Below, piece by piece: positions 8,606-17,186 of a DNA stretch of 21,254 nt; position 1 is the stretch's first letter; each line of letters opens with the position of its first letter. The stretch is from assembly GCA_026770585.1 (NCBI GenBank), contig MU646718.1:114622-135875 (forward strand). Reading direction: 5' to 3'. The translations under genes were made by a program, and so were the position numbers. The notes under the pieces are model-generated. The model was not told where the DNA came from. It saw only the letters and a list, made by a program, of their open reading frames with translations, and made no database searches. The DNA comes from Baffinella frigidus (taxonomy: Eukaryota; Cryptophyceae; Cryptomonadales; Baffinellaceae).

Positions 8606-8621
8606 AATATTCACGTGAATA
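8606..8621. repeat. Perfect 16-bp palindrome
   Basis: ATATTCACGTGAATAT. A second short stem, GGACCTCGCC/GGCGAGGTCC, with a repeated GAGGTCCACTTTC lies at about 8735-8775. Function unknown. Confidence 0.5.
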
Positions 8622-9143
8622 TGTGTGAAGATGTATTCGCGTGAAGAGTCACTCCTAGCACCAGTTGGCTAATCCCATCTTCGCCTCAGTTGGCTAATCC
8701 ATGGCTATGTATGAGCACTCCGTGGACCTCGCCTAGAGGTCCACTTTCGAGGCGAGGTCCACTTTCAACAATCGTGTAGATTGTTCCCATCTCCTCAAGA
8801 GTGAGGTGGGCGTTGCCTCCGGTGTAAATGTAATACAAGGCACCAAAACACCAAAGCACCAATGCAGGAGGCGCCAAGGCTGCTTCCCCAGCTTCAGGGG
8901 TGTCCCCGACTACGAGCAGGAATCCTTGCCTCTGGATCCCTCCCCCCGGAACACCCTTTTGGTTGGACCCAGGGATGGCGGGAGTTCGTGTGTGTCTTCC
9001 TCTCTCTCTCTCTCTCTCCCCCCCCCTCTCTTCTGCATCTCGACTGCCAGGCGACACCCCCCGTGAAAGAATCGCCGGAGTGACTTTACACGGGGCTCCT
9101 CCCCTGCCTGGCTGAAACTGTCGTGTCCCCAGACTGTCAGAGT

Positions 9144-9236
9144 CGGAGTGACTTTGCACGCCCCGTGTAAAGCTGAAGTGACTTTGCACGCCCCGTGTAA
9201 AGCCGAAGTGACGTTGCACGCCCCGTGTAAAGCCTG
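9144..9236 (+). repeat. 30-bp tandem repeat with internal stem
   Basis: Three units of about 30 bp carrying GAAGTGACTTTGCACG, each with a potential stem TTTGCAC-GCCCC-GTGTAAA. The phrase GGAGTGACTTTACAC also occurs singly at about 9077 and 19419, with a variant at 1540. The array directly abuts the candidate exon at 9237-9355. Confidence 0.7.
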
Positions 9237-9355
9237 GCAGAGATGCAGGCGAAACGCGTGCGGTTGACGGTGATGAAGCGGAAGGGGGACTTGCGAAAGA
9301 GCTTCATCTCTTGCTCTTGGTTCTGGCGCGACCAGAATGCCGGCGTGAGGAACGC
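9237..9355 (-). CDS. Candidate orphan exon, unknown protein
   Basis: After an acceptor-like CATGTGCAG the minus strand reads AFLTPAFWSRQNQEQEMKLF, then RKSPFRFITVNRTRFACISA, with GC-rich third positions and ordinary amino-acid composition, unlike the repeats around it. The donor is unclear; the frame runs into the 30-bp repeat. No family recognised and no neighbouring exon found. It could be an exon relic captured with the repeats. Confidence 0.3.
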
Positions 9356-9412
9356 CTGCACATGGGGAGTCACATTTCAGAAATCCAGGCAGGAGGTTTG
9401 CTTGACAGCAAA

Positions 9413-9624
9413 CCATTCGAGGCTAGAAATGTGACTATTTTAAAACAGGGATGCTTTTACAAGTTAAAGAAGAAAAGAAGGCGTGTAGCAATTTTCACAC
9501 ACATAGGGGCGTTTGGTCACGTATCTGACAGAAATCTGTCAGGTACGTGACCAAGCCTGCCCGTGACTGGTACTAAATTTAACAACCCCACATGTAAAAT
9601 ACTCCCTCTTCCAGCCTTGAGTGG
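9413..9624. mobile_element. Foldback MITE, CACTCGAGGCT family
   Basis: 212 bp, same length as its inverted relative at 20027-20238 and alignable end to end with it. Ends CCATTCGAGGCT and AGCCTTGAGTGG. Central stem TTGGTCACGTATCTGACAG and inverse. TGTAGCAATTTTC at 9484-9496. No open frame of note. Confidence 0.8.
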
Positions 9625-9854
9625 AGGATTCACATTTCAGGGCAGGTTCCTCAACAGTCAATACTTAAATTGTGAGAAATTGCTTGTCAGCGGCTGACAG
9701 GGCGGTGCAGTGTTTTGCGCAGTGCTGTTGTGTCCATCGCTATGTACACGCTTTCTCTCGCTACCTTCATTAGTCAACCACCGAAGCTCGTCACCTGTCC
9801 GACCGAGGCTCACACACAGCTTGCTCATTTGCGGGACCGCCTCAGAACTGCTTA

Positions 9855-10093
9855 TGGGCCCGAGGCTGGAAGTGAGTATTTTAAAAGTGGGTTTGTTGAC
9901 TTTGTATCAGGCATGGGCGGGCTCTGGACACGTTACTGACAGATATTTGCTAGTAACGTGCCTGCACACGCCTTGTGTAGTGACGTTTTTCGCATGTGAA
10001 AATTATTTTTCACGCATGCGAAAATTACTTCACACCGCCCCACTTTGAAGGAAACCTTGAATTGAAAATACTCCCTTTTCTGGCCTCGAGTGG
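9855..10093. mobile_element. Foldback MITE, CACTCGAGGCT family, third copy
   Basis: Left end GGGCCCGAGGCTGGAAGTG, right end inverse of CCACTCGAGGCCAGAAAAGG. Matching internal GAGTATTTT and AAAGTGGGG segments on both arms. Central stem CACGTTACTGACAG/TAGTAACGTG. GAAAATTACTTCACA is the inverse of the shared TGTAGTAATTTTC motif. Confidence 0.7.
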
Positions 10094-10234
10094 CCATTCC
10101 GGGCTTGCTCTGCCTGGCCTGGCAGAGAGATTGATAATTTATGGCCAAACAACCAGCGCCAGCGCCGCACATGATACGCATTGTGCCACTACTGTACCCC
10201 GTGTCGGCCGCTTATACGAGCATTTTCCGATTGG

Positions 10235-10334
10235 ATTCTGACTGAAGGGGTGCACACCTGCGGCAGCGGAGAGTCGCAAAACGTCGCAACGCGCGAGTGC
10301 CTCGGCCCAAGTGGGTGTGTGCACCTGCCAGAAG
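10235..10334 (+). CDS. Candidate orphan cysteine-rich exon
   Basis: The plus strand reads VHTCGSGESQNVATRECLG, then PSGCVHLPE, ending at a strong donor AGAAG|GTAGGT (phase 1). The C-G-S-G...R-E-C spacing recalls a thrombospondin type 1 module, but with two extra residues and without its Trp residues. The acceptor is not certain (an AG lies at about 10225-10233). Treat as a candidate only. Confidence 0.25.
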
Positions 10335-10883
10335 GTAGGTTGTTTCAGGAAGGGGGCGCACCTTGACTAGATGGGTTGAGGGGTTGGGCCTTGGGGCTTG
10401 GGCCTTGGGGCTTGGGGCGTGGGGTTCGGGCCTTGGGGTTTGGGCCTTAGGGTTTGGGGGTTGGGGTTTGGGGTTTGGGGTTTAAGGTTTGGGATTTGGG
10501 GTTTGGAGTTTGGGGCTTGGGGCTTGGGGCTTGGGGCTTGTGGCTTAGGGTTTGGGCTTAGGGTTTGGGCTTAGGGTGAAGGGTGAAGGGTGAAGGGTGA
10601 AGGGTGAAGGGTGGAGGGTGAATGGTAAAGGGTTACTGGTGTGGGGGTTGGGGTTAGGGGTTAAGGATTTGGGGTTTAGGGATTGGGGCTTAGGATTTAG
10701 GGTTGGGGTAAAGGGTTAAGGATTTGGGGTTTAGGGATTAGGGATTAGGGTTTAGGGTTTTAGGTTTTCGGTTTTGGGTTTTAGGTTTTAGGTTTTAGGT
10801 TTTAGGTTTTAGGTTTTAGGTTTCAGGGTTTCAGGGTTTCAGGGTTTCAGGGTTTTAGGGTTGATAGGTCAGAGTAAAGGTTT

Positions 10884-11029
10884 TCAGGTCCTTTAGGTTT
10901 TGATTTCTCCCAACATAGCCCAACGACACGCCGTTCCGTAGAAGGGATCTGCGGAGAAAGCATTTTTGCTTTCGGATCGCGTTGAGCTCTCCAGTGCAGA
11001 GGCTCGTGAAGAGGGGATACAGGGTGGCT
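10884..11029 (-). repeat. GGACCTAAA-tailed repeat inside telomere tract
   Basis: Inverted subtype A copy. Its tail (minus strand AAAACCTAAAGGACCTG) points towards the left-hand telomeric block and its head abuts telomere-like sequence resuming at about 11045. Confidence 0.75.
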
Positions 11030-11124
11030 CTGTTGGGGTGGGTGAAGGTATGCAGGTTTAGGGTTTCAGGGTTGATAATTTAGAGTTTAGATTTGAAAGT
11101 TTAGGGTTTAGGGGTGAGGGTTTC

Positions 11125-11290
11125 TAAACGGTCAGGTAGAATCGTCGATCCTGTTGCCAACTTTCTGTGCTGCTTCCAGCCAAACCGGTTCAGCCCCTGT
11201 CCCCCCACTTCCCGCAACTCAACTGAACCAAATCTCCCCCCTCCCCCCCTTGGAGAGTCTCGATTTTTTTGGCCTTGAGATGACCGTTTA
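11125..11290. mobile_element. Possible small element inside telomere tract
   Basis: Non-telomeric 166 bp bounded by TAAACGGTCA and its exact inverse TGACCGTTTA. Pyrimidine-rich interior, no coding capacity. The arms are only 10 bp, so a chance pair is possible, but their position at both borders of the non-telomeric insert argues against that. Confidence 0.45.
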
Positions 11291-12558
11291 TACAGGTTAT
11301 TTGGATCAGGCGGCTCAAAAAAACGGCTTTAGGATTGAGGATTTAGGATTTAGGGTTTAGGGTTTAGGGTTTAGAGTATAAGGTTTAGGGTTTGGGGTTT
11401 AGGGTTCATGATTTAGGGTTTAGAAGTTGAGGCTTCAGGGTTCAGGTTTCAGGTTTCAGGGTTCAGGGTTCAGGGTTCAAGGTTTAGGGTTTAGGGTTTA
11501 GGGGGTTTAGGGGGTTTAGGGTTTAGGGTTCATGGTTTAGGGTTTAGGGTTTAGGGTTTATGGTTCAGGGTTTAGGGTTTATGGCTTAGGGCTGAGGGTT
11601 CAGGGTGTAGGGTTTAGGGTATAGGGTATAGGGGTATGGGTTTAGGGTTTAGGTTTGAAGTTTCAGGTTTCAGGGTTTCAGGGTTGATAGTTTCGAGTTT
11701 AGGGTTTAGGGTTTTGGGGTTAGTGGTTAGGGTTTAGGGTTTAGGGTTTAGGGTTTAGGGTTTAGGGTTAAGGGTTCAGGGTATAAAGTTTAGGGTATAG
11801 GGTTTATCGTTTCGAGTTTATGGTTTAGGGTTTGGGGTTTGGGGTTTGGGGTTTAGGGTTTGGGGTTGTAGGGTTTCAGGGTTCAGGGTTCAGGGTTCAG
11901 GGTCCAGGGTTTAGGGTTGGTGTTTAGGGTTTAGGGTTTAGGGTTTAGGGTTTAGGGTTTAGGGTTTAGGGTTTAGGGTTTAGGGTTTAGGGTTTAGGGT
12001 TTAGGGTTTAGGGTTTAGAGTTTAGGGTTTAGGGTTGAGAGTTTCGGGCTCGGGTTCAGGGTTTAGGGTTCGGGTGCATGGTTAAGTGGTTTGGGTTTTA
12101 GGTTTCGGGTTTCGAGTTCTGAGGTTCGGGTTTCGGGTTTCGGGTTTCGGGTTGAAGAGTTCGGGCTTAGGTTTTTTGGTTTCGGGTCTCGGGTTCGTTT
12201 TTCGTTTTTTATCGTTCAGGGTTTAAGGTCAGGGCTCAGGATTCAGGCTCGCCCAGGCCTCTGATCTAGGAGCACCACTTCCGACCAAACTTCCCGCAGT
12301 GGAGTCGAAAGTGAGGGCTTTGATCGGAGGCGAGAGCAAGGGGGTTTGAGTGCACCGTGACTCTGCGTGGCGAGGACCCTTCTGCTCCCACGCCAAGAGC
12401 GCGAGAGATGTTGGCGCACGGACGTGCCCACTGCCGAAAGTGGATAGCGCGAGGGGCGGAAGGCGGTGCGTGAAGTTGGGCTGCCGCTTCCATTCTGAGG
12501 AGGGTATCGCTGCACGCCAGCGGTCTGCGCACGCGAGAGCTTGATTGTAAGAGAGCTT

Positions 12559-12570
12559 GCTTATAAAAAA
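12559..12570 (+). promoter_or_regulatory. TATA-like box
   Basis: CTTATAAAAAAG lies about 30 bp before the ATG at 12600. Another, GCTATATAAG at about 13529-13538, has no good open frame after it. Assigned by motif only. Confidence 0.3.
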
Positions 12571-12599
12571 GAGCTACACCAGATCGTGCAGCGGTTTCG

Positions 12600-13103
12600 A
12601 TGACATTGTGCATTGGTCGTCATCCAGAGCGTACTGCACACGTGACCACCCACCCTCCTGAAACGTTGTCATCGAAAGCGACTGCGTGCAGTGAGGTGAG
12701 AATCTCGCTACACGCTCGTACCCGGAGCAAGCCGGCAACACACCCGACATCATTTGCACCACGACTTCAAACAAACCACATTACTCTCGGTGAGAAATCC
12801 GTGTGCAGTATAGTGAAAATCCTTCGACTCGACAAAAAGACTTCCGGCTCACCTTCTCCTTCCAAGGACCCACCGTCCGAACCCGCCTCCTCACCGCCGC
12901 CCCTGAAAGGGAGCACGCACATCATTCGATCTTCCACTCTCGTTTCAGCGCAACAAACCGTCTTCACAATCTCGGCGCTGGCCACAAAAGAACAAGGCAA
13001 AGACGGCCAGGGGCGGACTCAGCACGAAAGTAAAGGTGGTCAGGTTATGAGTGCGCAGGTTCCAGGGTCTGGTATGGATGTACCTGGGCGTGCGAAAGAT
13101 TGA
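12600..13103 (+). CDS. Hypothetical proline/serine-rich ORF
   Basis: 167 codons from an ATG closely following a TATA-like box. The middle is proline- and serine-rich (SPSPSKDPPSEPASSPPP); the end is Gly/Gln/Lys-rich. No signal peptide, membrane segment or domain recognised. Overlapping antisense frames exist. A possible donor AG|GTGAGA near 12695 means the real gene could be spliced. It is one of few frames here not made of repeats, but evidence for translation is thin. Confidence 0.3.
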   Translation: MTLCIGRHPERTAHVTTHPPETLSSKATACSEVRISLHARTRSKPATHPTSFAPRLQTNHITLGEKSVCSIVKILRLDKKTSGSPSPSKDPPSEPASSPPPLKGSTHIIRSSTLVSAQQTVFTISALATKEQGKDGQGRTQHESKGGQVMSAQVPGSGMDVPGRAKD

Positions 13104-13816
13104 CGCGAGAGACCGCACGCTCTTGTCAATCGATTCCCGCACCGATCCCAGCACACTCTCCAGCACCTGCGCGGCACCGGCACGTCTCTGTCAACACACC
13201 CTTTGCTAGATGAGGGCGCGTTGGGCTTCGCAGCTATCAGAAAGCTGTCCTTTAGGTCATTTAGGTTCTTCGAGCTCCCAACATAGGCGGACACCGGAAC
13301 TTGTTCACTGTCTCGATTCAGACGCCTCGTCAACACTCTCTGATCCTTGAGGTCCTTTAGGTTCTTTGAACTCCCACCATAGGCGGACACTGGACTTTAT
13401 CCTGCGGAAAGGCTCTGCTGGTCGCCAACGGGGAGCTGCCTCTGGTTGAGGCTTTGTAGCAGGAGTGCTATATGGCTGTAAGACACGGCAAGGGAGGCCC
13501 TAGGCCCTAGGCCCTTGGAGCTATTGGAGCTATATAAGTCAACCCGGTCTACTTATTGGCCATCGCAAGGTTGCAGGCTTCTCGCGCCTGTCTCTTTCAG
13601 AGAGAGAAATGCATTATTGACAACGTACAGCTGCGCGGGACTACAGAAGAATCAAACTCTGCAGCCCGCACGTACTATCCACGCGTCGTGACGACCCTAC
13701 AACAACGTGTAGTGTGTGACAACAACGGGAGTGTGAGAGAACTCCAGATCCTTGTAGTACCAAAAACCCCGCAGGGGGTCTGAGAATGCGGTCATGCTGG
13801 TCGTGTAATCACTAAA
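13104..13816. other. Intergenic region with two inverted repeat copies
   Basis: Contains subtype B repeat fragments, inverted, at 13249-13306 and 13349-13410, and a TATATAAG box near 13530 followed by no credible ATG frame. Nothing else recognised. Confidence 0.5.
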
Positions 13817-14492
13817 TTATCTCTCCTTTCCCACCTCCTCCTGAAACAGCACCCGTCTCTTTGAGTCAATAATTCTTTCACAGAAAATGGGTTTGGCACA
13901 GGTTATGGTTTCACACCTGGGTGTCGTTGACTGCGCGCTGGATGGTGCCCTCTGGGTCATACAGGTTCTCCCACAGCCGTTTGGGGTCTTCGCCGAACTC
14001 CGCGAATCTGCCGTCGGGTACACAGTGGGTTTTGTGTTTTCTCGGTGAAAGCGAGCGAGTGAGCGAGAGAGAGGCGGGTGAGCGCGAGAGAGAGAGGGAA
14101 GGCGCGAGAGGGAAGGCGCGCGAGAAAGAGAGAGAGCACGCCGCGCTTTCGGAAGAAACGGTGTCAAGTATGCGAGGAAGAATTGGCTGTGGGTGGTTTG
14201 CTCACGTCTGGAAGCCAAACACCTTGCTTGGCAGGCGATGCAGCCAGTGGACGCGCGTGTCGCCGCTCATCATCTTGCCCACGCTTTTCATGAACACCCG
14301 CTGGCCCATCGCAGCGCGTTGTTCCTCCAGTGGGGTGGGGGTTGGCAGTGGAGGGACATAGGGGGGAGTGGGGGGAGGGGAAGGAGAAGAAGACGGGAGT
14401 TTGCGATGCGCGAGCGAGGACGGCTGCGCCAGGACGAGCAGCGCCATCGTCGTGACGACGAGGAGAGTTGCATGGGGCGTCATCATGATCAC
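13817..14492 (-). CDS. Small predicted secreted protein, three exons
   Basis: Exons 14492-14206, 14007-13917 and 13840-13817 join in frame to 133 residues ending EEVGKER-stop. Intron 1 (14008-14205) has donor CAGAC|GTGAGC and acceptor GACGGCAG|A; intron 2 (13841-13916) has donor ACCCAG|GTGTGA and acceptor TGTTTCAG|G. Each upstream exon runs into a stop just past its donor, so splicing is required. Residues 1-24 form a classic signal peptide: short start, hydrophobic LLVVTTMALLVLA, small residues before the likely cut. Then comes a proline/serine-rich linker (PSPPPTPPYVPPLPTPTP) and a mixed, charged C-terminal domain containing FAEFGEDPKRLWENLYDP. No cysteines in the mature part and no family recognised. 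Intron 1 holds a GA-rich simple repeat (coding strand CT-rich, before the acceptor). Divergent neighbour starts at 14743. Confidence 0.7.
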
Positions 14493-14742
14493 GGATCAGC
14501 GCGTCCTTGTGCGCGCTCGTGATGTGCGGGCGTTTTCGTTGACCCCAAAATCGAATCAGGTCCAGGAATCACTGATGAGTACCGATCGGGCTGCGTTCGA
14601 AAAGTGGTCCAGGTGACTTTTGACGAGTCGTTTTTTTGAGGGGGGCTGAGGAGAAGCTCTCTTCACTCGCGGTTGCCTTCTACTCGCTCGCCGTGCGCTC
14701 CTCTGCATCCGGCGAGCAGACCTTGCACCAGGAGTACCAGCC
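14493..14742. promoter_or_regulatory. Shared divergent promoter region (inferred)
   Basis: The 250 bp between the start codons of two divergent genes must hold both promoters if both models are right. No TATA box or paired motif recognised; a TTTTTTTGAGGGGGG run lies at about 14631-14645. Confidence 0.35.
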
Positions 14743-15828
14743 ATGTCCATGATTTTTGACGACGACGATGGCAGTGAGAGACCGATGCCCGTCAGCGACT
14801 CGTCCCCGACCAAGCCAACCTTCGTGGTCGGCGGGGGCGGGGGCGGTGGCGGGGGCGGCAGCTCGGGCGGGGTCATCGGCGCGAGCGGGAGTGCAGATCG
14901 AGCAGCGTACGAAGCGTCACTGCCGAAGCGCTGCGAGAGGTGCAAGCGCGCCAAGAAGGGGGGGCAATACTGCTTCGAGGCGGGGCACCACCTCAGGCCA
15001 GGGGACCCCCGCCCCCTAAAGCTGAAGCGTCCGCCACCTCCCCCCGGCGGCGCAAGTACCTCTCCGCAGATCAAAAAGATCAAGCTGTCTGTGCCGGGCG
15101 GTGGAGGGGGCAGCAGCACGCCAGGGAGCATGGCGGGGGCGGAAGATTCGGCGGCGGCGGGGGAGGAGGGGGAGGAGGGCGGGGAGGCACCGGAGCGGTA
15201 AGGCTGCTGCCCTTACACCTTGCTTGCTTGCGGGCGGAGTTGACGCGCACCACAGAGCTGCGCGTCCGCACCCCCCTCTATGTTGCAGCCTTGAGGGCGC
15301 TGATGCGAGACCACGATGCGAGACTGATGGCCATGTGCCGTGCCATCCCGCAGGAGGGTGGTCGACCAGCGGCGACCGCGCAAGTGGGAGCGGCGCACGG
15401 TGGAGGTGACGCTGGTGGGCGGGGAAGTGCTGGTGGTGCAGCGGTGGGTGACGGAGGAGGAGCGGCAGCTGACGGCGAAGCAGGACGAGTTCACGTCGGC
15501 TGAGGCCCAGGAGGCGCTCAAGCGAAAGGCCGCCGTCGCCCAGGCGCGTCCCCTAGAGCAGCAAACCAACCACCAACTCTGGCGCCTGGGCGACGGCGGC
15601 CTTTCTCTTGTTACCCTGCCCTGTCTTGACATTGACGTCAGCGTCCTTGCCCAGCAGCATTTTCACACCAAGCCCCTCCTTGGCCGCCGCCACCCAACCA
15701 CTAGCTCTGTCTCAGTCTATTTGGGCTCACCGATTTGGTGGGCCCGGGCTCTTTCACGCTGCAAAGTTGACGAATTGGTACTGCACACCCAGCACGTCAA
15801 CTTGAGAAAAGTCGGTCAACCCGAGTGA
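14743..15828 (+). CDS. Polyglycine protein with Cys/His cluster, two exons
   Basis: Exons 14743-15197 and 15354-15828 join in frame to 309 residues. The intron (15198-15353, 156 bp) has donor GAGCG|GTAAGG and acceptor ATCCCGCAG|G; unspliced, the TAA inside the donor stops the frame at once. Start context CAGCCATGT. N-terminus is acidic (FDDDDG), then a ten-glycine run (residues 30-39). At about 62-85 lies LPKRCERCKRAKKGGQYC, followed by a G-H-H: a C-x2-C...C...H-H cluster that may bind zinc. Then a proline/glycine spacer and a basic KIKKIKL-type patch. Exon 2 opens basic (RRVVDQRRPRKWERR) with a helical, charged segment rich in Glu/Gln/Ala. The last about 90 residues are less coding-like, so the true end may differ. 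Family unknown; nucleic-acid binding is a guess. Confidence 0.6.
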
Positions 15829-15872
15829 GGCAGAGCTAGGCATCTGACAGCTCCCCAGCTATGTTAGTCGTA

Positions 15873-16032
15873 AAACTCCCGAAAAGGAAGGTAGTTTCGC
15901 CTACGGCATTGCCTAGGACCTCCTACCGTAGGCCGAGGGCTCGTAGGAAAGGAGGTCCTAGGAGCCCTACGGCCTACAGTAGCTAGGTCCTACCTAATTC
16001 CGTAGGGAAACTATCCAACTTTCCGGGAGTTT
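15873..16032. mobile_element. Foldback element with CCTACGG core
   Basis: Inverted ends AAACTCCCGAAAAGGAAGG and inverse of AAACTCCCGGAAAGTTGGA, arms about 33 bp. The interior is a nest of CCTACGG/CCGTAGG inverted steps (TAGGACCTCCTACCGTAGGC and relatives). 160 bp; no target duplication clear. Confidence 0.65.
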
Positions 16033-16097
16033 CCCTATGAATGTCGCGTTGGCCCTGCTTGGCAGGCGTGCACCATGATCCTAGGCCAACCTTAAAT

Positions 16098-16125
16098 CAC
16101 ACGATTTTTTCGATGAAATCGTGTG
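16098..16125. repeat. Hairpin
   Basis: CACACGATTT faces AAATCGTGTG across an 8-bp loop. Not associated with a gene. Confidence 0.5.
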
Positions 16126-16148
16126 GCTCTGCGTGAATGCATTCCCTT

Positions 16149-16300
16149 AACCCTAAACCCTACACCCTAAACCCTAAACCCTAAACTCTACACTCTACAC
16201 CCTAAACCCTAAACCCTAAACCCTCAACTCTAAACCCTAAACCCTAAACCCTAAAACCCAAACCCTCAACCCTAAACCTTGAACCCTGAACCCGAAACCC
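16149..16300 (-). repeat. Interstitial telomere tract (CCCTAAA on plus)
   Basis: About twenty CCCTAAA-like units with scattered changes, opposite in direction to the 10.4-12.2 kb tract. It ends 9 bp before a zinc-finger exon relic acceptor (AACCGGAG|GGGCGG). Confidence 0.9.
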
Positions 16301-16309
16301 CAACCGGAG

Positions 16310-16362
16310 GGGCGGAAGCTATTCACGTGCACGTGGCCCAAGTGCGGCAAATCCTTATCACG
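16310..16362 (+). pseudogene. Eroded C2H2 finger exon copy
   Basis: Reads GRKLFTCTWPKCGKS, then diverges (LSRN) and loses the histidines. The acceptor is preceded directly by telomeric repeat. Confidence 0.6.
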
Positions 16363-16426
16363 AAATTTCGACCGAAAATCCGGCCGAAATGTCGGTGACA
16401 TAACATGTCTTTGTACCACGCAATTC

Positions 16427-16582
16427 TTAATTAGTACCACGAAAATACATGGACCGATCTGCGAAGCCAACTGCGTGGGTGTGCTCGCCGGTCAGCGCTG
16501 GGAGAAAAGAAAAAAATCGTGGTACTAATTAAAAATCGTGGAACTAATTAAGAAAATCGTGGTACTAATTGAGAATTGCTTG
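16427..16582. repeat. TTAATTAGTACCACG inverted-repeat region
   Basis: TTAATTAGTACCACGAAAAT at about 16428 is faced by three direct repeats of ATCGTGGTACTAATT near 16516-16575. The plus-strand phrase followed by ACATGG...GATCTGCGA also occurs near 16651, 17017 and (weaker) 18724. Confidence 0.6.
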
Positions 16583-16600
16583 GCGGGTGCGTGGCTGCAG

Positions 16601-16650
16601 GGGCGCAACCTGTTCACGCGCACGTTGCTCAAATGCAGCAAGTCGGTTCT
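16601..16650 (+). pseudogene. Eroded C2H2 finger exon copy
   Basis: After GGCTGCAG it reads GRNLFTRTLLKCSKS, so the first Cys and other residues are changed. It breaks into the TTAATTAGT repeat. Confidence 0.55.
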
Positions 16651-16820
16651 TAATTAGTGCCACGAAAATACATGGCACGATCTGCGAGAAGCCAGCGGTG
16701 TGGGTGTGCACCCCTGTTGACACTGTTTCCTGTCTGTAGGAAACAGCGTTTCCGGCCCTCTGGCAGCGCGCCCAACGACGCCAGAGGGTGGTGTGTCTCG
16801 GGGACCTGCCATCCCTTTAC

Positions 16821-16958
16821 ACCCTAAAACCTCAACCATAAACCATAACCCCTCAACCCCAAACCCTAAACCCTAAACCCTAAACCCTAAACCCTAAACC
16901 CTAAACCCTAAACCGTAAACCCTAAACCCTAAACCCTAAACCCTAAGCCCTAAACCCC
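16821..16958 (-). repeat. Interstitial telomere tract (CCCTAAA on plus)
   Basis: About nineteen units, mostly perfect at 16860-16940. It runs directly into the acceptor CAACGGTAG|GGGCGG of the finger relic at 16967. Confidence 0.9.
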
Positions 16959-16966
16959 AACGGTAG

Positions 16967-17008
16967 GGGCGGAAGCTGTTCACGTGCACGTGCCCCAAAT
17001 GCGCCAAT
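16967..17008 (+). pseudogene. Eroded C2H2 finger exon copy
   Basis: GRKLFTCTCPKCAN, then broken by a poly-T run leading into the TTAATTAGT-type repeat. Confidence 0.55.
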
Positions 17009-17129
17009 TTTTTTTAAATTAGTACCACGAAAATACATGGCCCGATCTGCGAGAAGCCAGCGGTGTGGGTGTGCACCCCTGTTTACACTGTTTGTGTGCA
17101 CCCCTGTTTACACTGTTTCCTGCCGGTAG

Positions 17130-17186
17130 GGGCGGAAGCTGTTCACGCGCACGTGCCCCAAGTGCGGCAAGTCGTTCTTCTCACGA
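17130..17186 (+). pseudogene. Eroded C2H2 finger exon copy
   Basis: GRKLFTRTCPKCGKSFFSR, with one zinc Cys changed to Arg and the histidine half missing. Preceded by GCCGGTAG and a duplicated CCCCTGTTTACACTGTTT segment. Confidence 0.6.

Larger units (their letters stand above)
10378..12240 (+). repeat. Degenerate interstitial telomere tract (TTTAGGG)
   Basis: About 1.86 kb of TTTAGGG-like 7-mers on the plus strand, purest at about 11930-12015 (about twelve perfect units). Variant blocks are clustered: TTGGGGC near 10510-10540, GGGTGAA at 10575-10620, TTTTAGG at 10750-10820 and TTTCAGGG at 10820-10850. Interrupted by the repeat copy at 10884-11029 and the element at 11125-11290. TTCGGG variants fade out towards 12180. 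Confidence 0.95.

Noticed and set aside
8686-9219. Minus-strand 177-codon open frame
   Set aside because: It runs through the 30-bp tandem repeat and a CT tract. Composition follows the repeats and no motif is seen.
12266-12613. Minus-strand 115-codon ORF
   Set aside because: No motif, no splice support, and it overlaps the upstream region of the plus-strand candidate. Not separable from chance in GC-rich DNA.
13556-13783. ORF behind a TATATAAG box
   Set aside because: The frame starts at TTG, not ATG. The first ATG after the box (about 13609) opens a frame of only three codons.
14556-15503. Antisense and alternative-frame ORFs over 14.5-15.5 kb rich in Pro or Gly
   Set aside because: They are GC-rich shadows of the two-exon plus-strand gene, whose frame is restored by a good intron.
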